A stretch of 6,367 bases of DNA from Actinomycetes bacterium (GCA_024227975.1 JAAETV010000764.1:1-6367), one strand, 5' to 3'. Counted from the first letter of the stretch, positions 1 to 5,658 are shown. Numbers and translations: made by a program. Notes: generated by a model not told the origin, from the sequence alone.

Positions 1-430
1 GTGTTGTCGTAGGTTACATAGTTGTTGCCACTGATTGAGACCTGATTCGGATCCTGGTTCGGATCGTTCTCTGGCTGCATGATGTAGTCACCATTGGGCG
101 CTGGCATGATTGAGATCCCCATAGTTGTCAATGGTTGTCCCCAACATCGTGGCAGACCCAAGATGTCGCTGCACGCCGATTCGATCACGCTTCGCAGCTT
201 GTCCTATTCGCGATCGCAGATCACTCTCGCCGTCCAAATCTCGGTCGGCTGTACGAACTCCTTGATGATGTACGTGATCGAAGGTCGAGCATCCAACCTC
301 CTCCGCTCAGCCTCTCCGCTGGTCGTAGCGGGGCCAAGCCGATGAGGGCCTCGTCCGGCTGAGTTTCGAGCAGGACCACACCGAGGGGCCCCACTACAGT
401 CGATGTCGTGAAGGAGTGCTTCTGGTGCAA
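1..430 (-). pseudogene. Possible degraded protein gene, unrecognised, running off the left edge
   Basis: Two stretches of the minus strand read like protein with GC-rich third positions, but they are in different frames. From 430 to about 290 the frame gives segments such as TSTVVGPLGVVLLETQPDEA and LIGLAPLRPAERLSGGG. From about 300 downward a second frame gives DARPSITYIIKEFVQPTEIW, a TAG stop at 206-204, and then an open frame to base 1 containing SDILGLPRCWGQPLTTMGIS and PAPNGDYIMQPENDPNQDPN. An ATG at 107 with GGGGA eight bases upstream could instead start a separate small gene that continues off the left edge. I recognise no family. The plus strand also has a moderately protein-like frame here (about 135-362), with poorer third-position GC. 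The reading as one broken gene is inference. Chance open frames in GC-rich DNA remain possible. Confidence 0.3.
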
Positions 431-439
431 GGTCGAGCT

Positions 440-625
440 ATGCGACAGCGACCGATTCTGCTGGTCGTGCGGGGCTCAACCGACGAGGCATCCTCGGTCA
501 CGGTCGACGACCTCGACCAACTCGGACCCCGCCTTTCTGATCGGGTCGAGACGACGGTTACGTCGCCCAATCGGCTGATCATCGCCGCCCTCTTGGTTGG
601 AGGGATAGGAGTGCTCAGCTGTTGA
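440..625 (+). pseudogene. N-terminal piece of a small membrane-anchored protein (frame-broken)
   Basis: ATG at 440 follows AAGG at 429-432 with about seven bases between. A GTG at 416 with AAGGAG at 411-416 is a less likely alternative, because the site overlaps the start. The 61-residue product has a polar, acidic cytosolic-type part (residues 1-43, including DEASSVTVDDLDQLGPRL). It then has one hydrophobic segment, RLIIAALLVGGIGVLS, at residues 44-59, and ends at TGA 623-625. Codons have GC-rich third positions. The next frame opens at once with a Pro/Ser/Thr-rich segment of the kind that follows a membrane anchor in exported proteins. I therefore infer that this and 625-939 were one gene, broken by a one-base shift at about 612-622. 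The family is unknown. The alternative is two coupled genes, since the stop and the next ATG overlap as TGATG. Confidence 0.42.
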
Positions 626-939
626 TGTTTCGTGGTGAGCCATCGATTGAAGCGTCACCGATCATGCCGGATGAGCAGCCAAGCGTGCTGCCGAGTCCCA
701 CAAGCTCGGTTGTATCGCAGACCGTGCCAGATGAGCAGACGAACGCACCGTCGAGCGCGGTAGTCGTCCCGGCCAACGAGACAACGGCGCTGCTAGCGGG
801 AAACACCGCCACCGGTGAGTGGCTTGGTATACCGTACCGGCAGTACTTCGCTCCCGACGGGTTGACTGTCTTTGCCCAGCTCGAGCAGCTCGTAACATCG
901 ATGTGCTGTGCTGACCCCAATCGGAAACTGCCGCTCTGA
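625..939 (+). pseudogene. C-terminal piece of the same membrane-anchored protein, Pro/Ser/Thr-rich
   Basis: The frame can start at ATG 625 (TTG at 622 is also open) and ends at TGA 937-939, about 104 residues. Residues 15-55 form a low-complexity exported linker in which the motif PDEQ occurs twice (IMPDEQPSVLPSPTSS, then VPDEQTNAPSSAVV). The tail looks folded: GEWLGIPYRQYFAPDG, then FAQLEQLVTSMCCAD with adjacent cysteines. There is no convincing ribosome binding site before 625, which favours this being the continuation of 440-625 after a frame shift. Past the TGA the same frame stays open and protein-like (RASQVGANLRAELDAQG, then PALTVGGHLTC) to about 1040. The original protein may therefore have been longer, with 937-939 a nonsense mutation. 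No family is recognised. Confidence 0.42.
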
Positions 940-1079
940 AACGTGCGTCGGGCAAGCCAGGTGGGAGCCAATCTGAGAGCCGAACTGGACGCACAAGGGC
1001 GACCAGCCCTGACCGTCGGTGGACATCTCACCTGCTCAGCGGACACCGACGGACTGCTACGATCGACCTGCTGGCACTA

Positions 1080-1122
1080 TGCAAGCAGGGGGTCACGGGT
1101 TCGAATCCCGTCAGCTCCACCA
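1080..1122 (+). tRNA. tRNA-Ala(UGC) 3' fragment, truncated; possible att-site scar
   Basis: The segment reads as the 3' half of an alanine tRNA. It has anticodon TGC (1080-1082), AA, anticodon-stem strand GCAGG (1085-1089), five-base variable loop GGGTC (1090-1094), T arm ACGGG-TTCGAAT-CCCGT (1095-1111), acceptor strand CAGCTCC (1112-1118), discriminator A and encoded CCA (1120-1122). A complete gene would need a 5' acceptor strand GGAGCTG or GGGGCTG and a D arm in about 1046-1066, and neither is there. Bacterial tRNA-Ala(UGC) typically has CCTGC-TTTGCAA-GCAGG in this region, so the isotype call is good. A 3' tRNA fragment that starts at the anticodon is what tRNA-specific integrases leave at the far end of an inserted element. 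That role here is inferred. A tmRNA 3' end was considered and rejected. Confidence 0.6.
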
Positions 1123-1192
1123 AGAATCCCCAGGTCACGGGGTTGCCGGCACATATGGGGGCCTTCGACACGAGGCGAGAGGATCAACAACG

Positions 1193-1261
1193 CCTGGCTG
1201 AACAGCCTGGCTGAACAGCCCGACTTGACACAGCCCGGCTGACAACAGCCCGGCTGAACAG
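1193..1261. repeat. Five tandem 13-15 bp direct repeats
   Basis: Units read CCTGGCTGAACAG (1193-1205), the identical CCTGGCTGAACAG (1206-1218), CCCGACTTGACACAG (1219-1233), CCCGGCTGACAACAG (1234-1248) and CCCGGCTGAACAG (1249-1261). The two 15-base units differ from the 13-base units by a two-base insertion. There are no unique spacers, so this is a minisatellite and not a CRISPR array. It lies 3' of the minus-strand metallopeptidase stop codon. Because every unit carries a GC-rich core it can also fold. Slippage is the simplest origin. Confidence 0.75.
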
Positions 1262-1275
1262 CGGCTTCCGGGGCT
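1247..1275 (-). terminator. Possible terminator hairpin of the metallopeptidase gene
   Basis: AGCCCGG at 1247-1253 pairs with CCGGGGCT at 1268-1275, leaving one bulged base and a 14-base loop. The stem begins within the stop codon of the minus-strand gene. No run of T follows in the minus direction, as is common for GC-rich terminators. One arm lies in the last units of the tandem repeat, so the pairing may be a by-product of that repeat. Confidence 0.35.
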
Positions 1276-2194
1276 AGGGCAGATAGTCGTCCATGAGTTC
1301 GAAGAACCGGGCCTCGTACTCATCAAGATCAATCCCGATACGGCTCTCGAAAGCGGCGGCGAATGCCGAGCCCTCGCCCACGTCGATGATCAGGTTGCGC
1401 ATGTCGTCGAGCGAGCGGCCGAGCCCGTCGTCGTCCAACAGGTACTCGATAGCCAGGTGGAACATCGGGTAGTGGAACTGATTCCGCGCGTCTGGGCTTG
1501 AGATCTGGAAGTCTCGCTTGAAGGCGATCGGGCTCGGGCGCCCGTAGGTCGAGGTCAGATCCTCGAGCTGATCAAGCCCCCGGATTGGGCCGCCGGTCGT
1601 GCCCCCACTCACCGCCTCGGCCAGACCCTCGATGAACCAGACGTCAAAGCGGCCCCGATTGCCGGTGAGAAGATTGTGCAGAACGTGGACGACTTCGTGC
1701 TTCATGACGGCTCGGTAGTACTGGGCCTCGGTGGTGTGGTCTGGGTGATCCAGCGAATAGACCACCAGGTAGCCGTAGTCGGCACAGGCTGTGCAATCTC
1801 GAAGGTCCGGGTCCCGATAGGCCAGGAGATCGATCTTGGTTTGACCCGCGGGAAACTTCAGCATCTCCGGCTCTACCGAGAACTCGTCGAGAACTTCGGC
1901 CCACGCCTCCTCAGCGACGGTTCCGACCTCCCTCCGGGCATCAAGGTGGGCGGAGTCGCTGAAGACGACGAAGTTGGCTGTTTCGATGCGATCGCCGTCG
2001 TGCGGCCAGGACGCCCGGTCGTACCAGCTGCCCTCGTCCATCGCACTGACGGGTGCATCGGACGCTGCGTCTTCGCTCGACGAGCCACAGGCAACCGCTG
2101 TACCGACCACGACCCCAACGCCGGCGAGAGCGAGCTTGAACGCCATACGTCCACGTGAGCGTCGGGCGCCGTCTCGTGTCCGCCTGGTCGTCAT
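1274..2194 (-). CDS. Exported zinc metallopeptidase-like lipoprotein (HEVVH, peptidase MA-like)
   Basis: The product is 306 residues from ATG at 2194. That start follows AAGGGA at 2210-2205 by about ten bases and puts the basic, Arg-rich N-region directly before the hydrophobic segment. A second ATG at 2146 (residue 17) would also give a signal peptide. The frame is open upstream to 2443, but that part does not read as coding. Residues 18-36 are a lipoprotein signal ending in TAVAC, so Cys36 should be lipidated and the protein held outside the membrane. HEVVH is at 166-170 and WFIEGLAE at 186-193. Together they match the gluzincin pattern, with two His plus Glu189 as zinc ligands and Glu167 as catalytic base, as in peptidase MA-like domains. 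CTAC at 134-137 could be a disulphide or metal pair. The substrate is unknown. The gene stands alone and is divergent from the DUF885 gene. Confidence 0.85.
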   Translation of the reverse strand: MTTRRTRDGARRSRGRMAFKLALAGVGVVVGTAVACGSSSEDAASDAPVSAMDEGSWYDRASWPHDGDRIETANFVVFSDSAHLDARREVGTVAEEAWAEVLDEFSVEPEMLKFPAGQTKIDLLAYRDPDLRDCTACADYGYLVVYSLDHPDHTTEAQYYRAVMKHEVVHVLHNLLTGNRGRFDVWFIEGLAEAVSGGTTGGPIRGLDQLEDLTSTYGRPSPIAFKRDFQISSPDARNQFHYPMFHLAIEYLLDDDGLGRSLDDMRNLIIDVGEGSAFAAAFESRIGIDLDEYEARFFELMDDYLP

Positions 2195-2480
2195 CTTCAG
2201 ATCATCCCTTTCATGGCGGACTCCCGTCAGAGTCCAAAGTCGGCAACACTTCGCTCGTTCGGTTCCGGCCAGGTCGCAGACGATGACCGGCGAAGTGGTG
2301 CGTTCCGTGAGGATTGGAGCCGAGACCGGCGTCACATCCGATCGGGGTCGAGAAGACGGGGCCTGGTACGGAGGCCGCCCGGTATTGCTCACCCATAACG
2401 TCGCCTCGCCGCACTCGGCAACCGGCGTCCTAGGGCGGTCCAAGCGATCGGTAACGAGACCACCGAGGGTGACCGACCGC
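2195..2480. other. Spacer upstream of the metallopeptidase, no gene seen
   Basis: Open frames exist on both strands, including the upstream extension of the metallopeptidase frame. None has a credible start, family resemblance or consistent codon pattern. The stretch should hold the promoter of the minus-strand gene, but I could not identify a convincing -35/-10 pair. The only clear structure is the short inverted repeat at 2218-2235. Confidence 0.5.
2218..2235. promoter_or_regulatory. Perfect 6-bp inverted repeat in the metallopeptidase leader
   Basis: GGACTC (2218-2223) and GAGTCC (2230-2235) are exact inverted repeats around the six bases CCGTCA. They lie 24-41 bases upstream of the metallopeptidase ATG, just before its ribosome binding site on the minus strand. 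It could be an operator or a leader hairpin. At this length chance is also possible. Confidence 0.3.
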
Positions 2481-2482
2481 CA

Positions 2483-2580
2483 TCAGGGCCCGACGGGGTG
2501 CAAACCGCCACCCGGAGTGATGGCGTCGCTTTGGCCGCCGGCGTTGTCGATCACGGCACAAGTGATGCCTGATTGATACT
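2483..2580 (-). pseudogene. Possible 3' remnant of an unidentified gene
   Basis: Read from about 2580 down to TGA 2485-2483, the minus strand gives YQSGITCAVIDNAGGQSDAI followed by TPGGGLHPVGP. Third positions are strongly GC-rich and the composition resembles a folded exported protein. Upstream in the same frame (about 2581-2737) the reading turns into Arg/Trp/Pro-rich shadow-type sequence. That is also where the likely IS110 end begins, so I infer a gene cut by the element, with its 5' part lost. No family is recognised, and the stretch is short enough for chance. Confidence 0.25.
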
Positions 2581-2597
2581 GGAGGCAGAGGTTGCGG

Positions 2598-2671
2598 TGG
2601 TTCCATAGCTTCTGAGGGAACCAGCGGGTGGCTCTCCAAGGGCCTGCCGCCCGGACTTGGGGTGGCCTTGG
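2598..2671 (+). ncRNA. Two hairpins upstream of the IS110 transposase, candidate bridge-RNA relic
   Basis: Hairpin 1 pairs TGGTTCC (2598-2604) with GGAACCA (2617-2623), a perfect 7-bp stem around a 12-base loop. Hairpin 2 pairs CCAAGG(G)CC (2636-2644) with GGCCTTGG (2664-2671), eight pairs with one bulged G, around a 19-base loop. They are consecutive and lie 120-190 bases before the transposase GTG. IS110 elements express a bridge RNA from the non-coding segment next to the recombinase gene, with two loops that base-pair to target and donor DNA. Position and two-hairpin form agree with that. Identity is inference, because no donor or target pairing can be shown from this window. Confidence 0.35.
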
Positions 2672-2790
2672 TGCGAGCTGCCAACCAGCCGGTTTCCTTT
2701 GCCGTGGCGTGGCTCGAAAGAGGTGAGAGCACATCAACCCGAATCAGGATTGCCCACCTCGGTGTCACCATCCAATAGGGAGGCACCTTT

Positions 2791-2925
2791 GTGACCATGA
2801 TCGGTGTCGATCCACACAAGGCATCCCACACCGCGGTCGCGGTTGACGACAATGAGATCGTGCTCGACGAGTTCGAGCTCCGGGCCTCAATCGTGCGGTG
2901 TTCCGATGGGCCCGAACTGTCGTAG
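2791..2925 (+). pseudogene. IS110-family transposase, N-terminal fragment
   Basis: The frame starts at GTG 2791, seven bases after GGGAGG (2778-2783). ATG 2797 is the alternative. It reads MIGVDPHKASHTAVAVDD and then NEIVLDEFELRAS. This is the start of the DEDD-type catalytic domain of IS110 transposases, with the first catalytic Asp in the GVDPHK motif. After RAS the similarity breaks, and a TAG closes the frame at 2923-2925 after 45 codons. In the next frame at about 2898-2950 the reading FRWARTVVACDWAHGRPS keeps the family spacing of two WA pairs seven residues apart. The damage is therefore probably a small deletion plus frame shift, followed by loss of everything downstream. It is non-functional. 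Confidence 0.75.
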
Positions 2926-2942
2926 CATGCGATTGGGCTCAC

Positions 2943-2948
2943 GGGAGG
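2943..2948 (+). promoter_or_regulatory. Ribosome binding site that fixes the DUF885 start
   Basis: GGGAGG lies five bases before GTG 2954. Starting there gives a compact lipoprotein signal peptide. The in-frame ATG at 2927 has no such site and would add nine residues that do not fit a signal N-region. The GTG at 2804 reads through the IS110 remnant in a shadow frame. Confidence 0.7.
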
Positions 2949-2953
2949 CCTTC

Positions 2954-4885
2954 GTGCAGTCAATCATCCATCGTCGCCTGGCGTTTCTCCTCTTCATCAC
3001 GCTGTCGGTCGCCGCCTGCTCCGGAACGACTGCACATGGCACGACAACCTCCGTTGGGGTGCCCTCGACAAGCTCCCCGGCAGTGTCGTCAACCTCTGCT
3101 TCAAACAGCCGCACCACCACGGTCACCGAAGAAGCCACGGCTGAGTCACTGGGACTGGCTGGGCTCGCCTTCAGTGACTTCCTAGAAGACTCCTACAACA
3201 TCCTGTTGCTTCGCGATCCGCAGCTCCTGACGTCGTTGGGTATCGCCAACCAGTTCGGGGTCCGGAACGACCAGCTCAACGATTACTCGGACGAGTTCAT
3301 CAGGAAGACCCAGGTCATCGAGAGAGTGGTCTTGGAGCAGTTGGGTACGTTCGAGCGTGAGTCACTCGAATTGTCGGAGCAGACGTCCTACGACGTGTAC
3401 GAATGGTATCTCGATCAGCAGGTCCGGGGTCACCAGTTCATGTACCACGACTGGCCCGTTCACTACTTCGTCAACAGCTACAACTTCAATCTCCTTCTCT
3501 TCCTCGAGGAGGAGCACCAGATCAACTCGGTTGAGGACGCCGAGGACTACATAAGCAGGCTGAACCAGCTCGAACGCCAAGTGGGGCAGGTAGTCGACGG
3601 TCTCCGAATCCGGGAGTCGATGGGCGTTCTACCGCCCGGGGCAATCGTCGACCTGACCGTCGGGACCCTGGGCAACGACCTCGCGAACGGGATCCAGTTG
3701 GATCTTGTCCGACCCGAGACGCTGCCCCTGTACACGAGCTTCGAGGAACGATTGGACCAAGTTGTCGGACTATCCGAAGACGAGAAGGGGGAGTTGCTGG
3801 AGTCGGCGTTGAATGCCGTGGAGGAGTCCTTTGCTCCCGCATGGATTGAACTGCGTGACTACATGATCTCGATTCGAGGAAAGGCTCACGATGATGCCGG
3901 CGTTTGGCGGCTGACAGACGGTGATGCGTATTACGACCACCTGCTTGGTTGGCACACGTCGACGGATCTGACCCCGGAAGCGGTTCACGAGTTGGGCCTT
4001 CAACAGGTCGAGCGGGTCGAAGCCGAGATGAGAACGGTGTTCGACTCCCTCGGTTATCCGAGCGACGAGAGTCTCGTTGACCTCCGGCAGAGTGCGTATC
4101 GAGAGGCGGGCTTCCTCAACGGGACAACGCCCGACGGACAAGATGAAGTGCTGGCCACCCACAATGCGCTGATATCGGAAGCCGAGGAGATCGCGAGACC
4201 CCTCTTCGGTATCTGGCCTGAGGCCGTCGTGGAAGTCATCCCAGATCAGGGAGGCGGTGGCTTCTACATCGCTGCTTCCTTCGATGGGTCTCGTCCTGGG
4301 TTCTTCCACGCTGGTACCGGTTCACAGGTGTCATTGCTGACACTGCCAACTGTCAACTACCACGAGGCTGTCCCGGGTCACCACACCCAAATTGCCATCA
4401 CTCAGGAGCTCGACCTTCCCACCTTCCGGCGTGTTGTTCACTACAACGCCTTTGCTGAGGGTTGGGCCTTGTACGCCGAGCGCCTGGCTTGGGATATGGG
4501 GCTTTACGATGATGATCCCTATGGCAACATCGGCCGTCTCGAGCTGGAACTGCTACGAGCGGTTCGTTTGGTGGTCGACACCGGCATCCACTCCTTGGGA
4601 TGGTCGCAATCCGAGGCTCACGCCTACATGGACCAGGTGATACCAACCATGGCTAGCGAGGTGGAGCGATACATGGTTCTTCCCGGGCAGGCCACCGGCT
4701 ACATGATCGGCCAACAAGAGATCCTTAGGCTGCGGGACGAGGCGCGCACCCAATTGGGCGACGACTTCAACATCGCCGATTTCCACGAAGCTGTGCTGAG
4801 TTCCGGGAGTCTCCCACTCTCCATTCTCGAGCAGGTAGTCAACGAGGCCCTCAGCGCTTCAGCCGAGTTGGAAAGTGGGGAGTAG
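2954..4885 (+). CDS. DUF885 family metallopeptidase-like lipoprotein
   Basis: The product is 643 residues and looks intact. Residues 1-22 form a lipoprotein signal (MQSIIHRRLAFLLFITLSVA then AC), with Cys22 as the lipidation site. A Ser/Thr-rich tether of about 40 residues follows, then the DUF885 domain to the C-terminus. The family signature is clear: HEAVPGHH at 470-477, EGWALYAE at 502-509 and PGQATGYMIG at 577-586. The first two form an HExxxGHH-plus-Glu arrangement expected to bind zinc (His470, His476 or His477, Glu502), with Glu471 as probable catalytic residue. DUF885 proteins are mostly uncharacterised, so peptidase activity and substrate are inferred. The gene sits directly behind the IS110 remnant, whose right break lies within about 15 bases of the start, so its present promoter may lie in the element. 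It converges on the MFS pseudogene. Confidence 0.92.
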   Translation: MQSIIHRRLAFLLFITLSVAACSGTTAHGTTTSVGVPSTSSPAVSSTSASNSRTTTVTEEATAESLGLAGLAFSDFLEDSYNILLLRDPQLLTSLGIANQFGVRNDQLNDYSDEFIRKTQVIERVVLEQLGTFERESLELSEQTSYDVYEWYLDQQVRGHQFMYHDWPVHYFVNSYNFNLLLFLEEEHQINSVEDAEDYISRLNQLERQVGQVVDGLRIRESMGVLPPGAIVDLTVGTLGNDLANGIQLDLVRPETLPLYTSFEERLDQVVGLSEDEKGELLESALNAVEESFAPAWIELRDYMISIRGKAHDDAGVWRLTDGDAYYDHLLGWHTSTDLTPEAVHELGLQQVERVEAEMRTVFDSLGYPSDESLVDLRQSAYREAGFLNGTTPDGQDEVLATHNALISEAEEIARPLFGIWPEAVVEVIPDQGGGGFYIAASFDGSRPGFFHAGTGSQVSLLTLPTVNYHEAVPGHHTQIAITQELDLPTFRRVVHYNAFAEGWALYAERLAWDMGLYDDDPYGNIGRLELELLRAVRLVVDTGIHSLGWSQSEAHAYMDQVIPTMASEVERYMVLPGQATGYMIGQQEILRLRDEARTQLGDDFNIADFHEAVLSSGSLPLSILEQVVNEALSASAELESGE

Positions 4886-4953
4886 GTCGGGGTCTTAGCC
4901 AGCAGGGATCGGGCGTCTGAAGTTCACCACAACGAGCAGTGTCGGGTTGGCCT

Positions 4954-5577
4954 TCGAAAGGCGACACCGACCCGTCCGAGCATGTCGTTCGGTGTTGCCC
5001 TCTGTCGGGCTGAAACGATGAACACGTTCCAGACCGCGAAGGCGGCACTGGTGACAGCGAGGGCAATGGCACTGACCAAGGGATTCGGGAGTTCCCGTCG
5101 ACGGCGCTGGGTTCGGCGGCCGTTTCGCTGTCGCTGCCATATTGTGCCTGTTCGAACACGGGTAGCCCAGCCAAGAGTAGGAAGGCACAAGCGAGAAGGG
5201 ATGCATTGGTGAGGAACGGAACAGAGGCCCCGACGGCGAAGAGAAGCCCGCCGTTTGCTGGACCGATGAGTCTGTTGCCTGCGATCGTTGCTCCTACCAT
5301 CCGGCTGTTGGCACGTTCAAGGTCTTCGGTGGCGACAAGGAGCGGGATGAGCTGTGACAACACGCTGAACGAGTCGACGGCGATCCATGCGATCAGAGAG
5401 CTTGCCAGCCCACAATCCGAACAGGACCCAGGGTGCCTCGCCAGCTGCGAAGACAAGAGCAATGGCAGCAGCACTATCTGTAAGCGTCGCTGTGAGAAGG
5501 GGGAAGACGGGCATCCTGATGCCGTCGGCCAAGTTTGAGACACCCGAGGCGAGCGAAGCAGTACTCCATGGTCTCAC
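4954..5577 (-). pseudogene. MFS permease pseudogene (MFS_3-like), three frame-shifted pieces
   Basis: Three pieces in family order are recognisable. Piece 1 (5577 to about 5365, GTG start) contains ASLASGVSNLADGIRMPVFP, then APWVLFGLWAGKLSDR and MDRRRLVQ, the helix 1-2 region and conserved motif A. Piece 2 (about 5363-5094, another frame) contains QLIPLLVATEDLERANSRMV and GNRLIGPANGGLLFAVGASV. Piece 3 (about 5085-4954, again shifted) contains AFAVWNVFIVSARQ and RATPNDMLGRVGVAFR. Compared with intact permeases of about 400 residues, some 70 residues are missing between pieces 1 and 2, over 100 between 2 and 3, and the last helices are absent. About 205 residues remain, so no working transporter can be made. 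The missing-residue counts come from family knowledge and are approximate. The substrate of the ancestral drug- or metabolite-efflux-type protein is unknown. Confidence 0.8.
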
Positions 5578-5640
5578 TCAGAAACGCCGATCGGGACAGA
5601 TCAGGAACCGGCGATGTGGAGCACCTCAAACGTCCGGTAA

Positions 5641-5658
5641 TCTCGGCTTTGCCCGAGA
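5641..5658 (-). terminator. Hairpin after the OmpA-like gene, probable terminator
   Basis: TCTCGG (5641-5646) pairs with CCGAGA (5653-5658) around a six-base loop. It begins 12 bases beyond the minus-strand TGA at 5672-5670. There is no clear T-run after it in the minus direction. Position immediately after the stop supports a terminator for the OmpA-like gene, separating it from the MFS pseudogene downstream. Confidence 0.45.

Larger units (their letters stand above)
2581..2945 (+). mobile_element. IS110-family element remnant
   Basis: The remnant comprises a structured non-coding leader (about 2581-2777), a ribosome binding site and a truncated transposase start. It has the layout of an IS110 left end, where a non-coding segment precedes the recombinase gene. 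IS110 elements lack classical terminal inverted repeats, so the outer limits are approximate. The left limit is set where coding-like minus-strand sequence ends. The right limit is set by loss of transposase similarity just before the DUF885 ribosome binding site at 2943. Most of the transposase (normally about 350-400 residues) and the whole right end are missing, so the element cannot move. Confidence 0.6.

Noticed and set aside
720..1122. tmRNA ending at the CCA of 1120-1122
   Set aside because: tmRNAs also end in CAGCTCCACCA, but there is no GGGGCTG start, no tag-peptide frame and no tmRNA-type 5' end in the preceding 400 bases. The TGCAAGCAGGGGGTC segment fits an alanine tRNA anticodon arm and variable loop.
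943..1242. Plus-strand open frame running through the tRNA fragment
   Set aside because: Its RIPSAP-like peptide is the usual false translation of a tRNA T arm, and the rest is repeat sequence. Only the part before about 1040 may be coding.
1193..1261. CRISPR-like array
   Set aside because: Units are 13-15 bases in direct tandem with no unique spacers, and there are no cas genes.
2195..2443. Upstream extension of the metallopeptidase frame to 2443
   Set aside because: It would put 83 non-family residues before a clear lipoprotein signal peptide. The start at 2194 has a ribosome binding site.
2566..2778. Plus-strand open frame before the IS110 transposase
   Set aside because: It reads fairly well (VALVRAANQPVSFAVAW) but has no start codon at a plausible place. 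It covers both hairpins and lies where IS110 elements are non-coding.
2804..2953. Longer N-terminus for the DUF885 protein
   Set aside because: This stretch is the IS110 transposase start read in a shadow frame. GTG 2954 has the ribosome binding site and signal peptide.
2430..2963. 177-codon minus-strand open frame
   Set aside because: It is antisense to the IS110 transposase start and leader, and Arg/Pro/Ser-rich without a domain. Only its overlap region with 2483-2580 in another frame looked coding.
3770..4309. Minus-strand open frame inside the DUF885 gene
   Set aside because: It is antisense shadow of a well-supported coding region, with no start signal or domain.
4851..5543. A single intact 230-residue minus-strand protein
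   Set aside because: Only its middle (about 5363-5094) matches an MFS permease. The ends are out-of-frame translations of other pseudogene pieces and of the DUF885 3' end.
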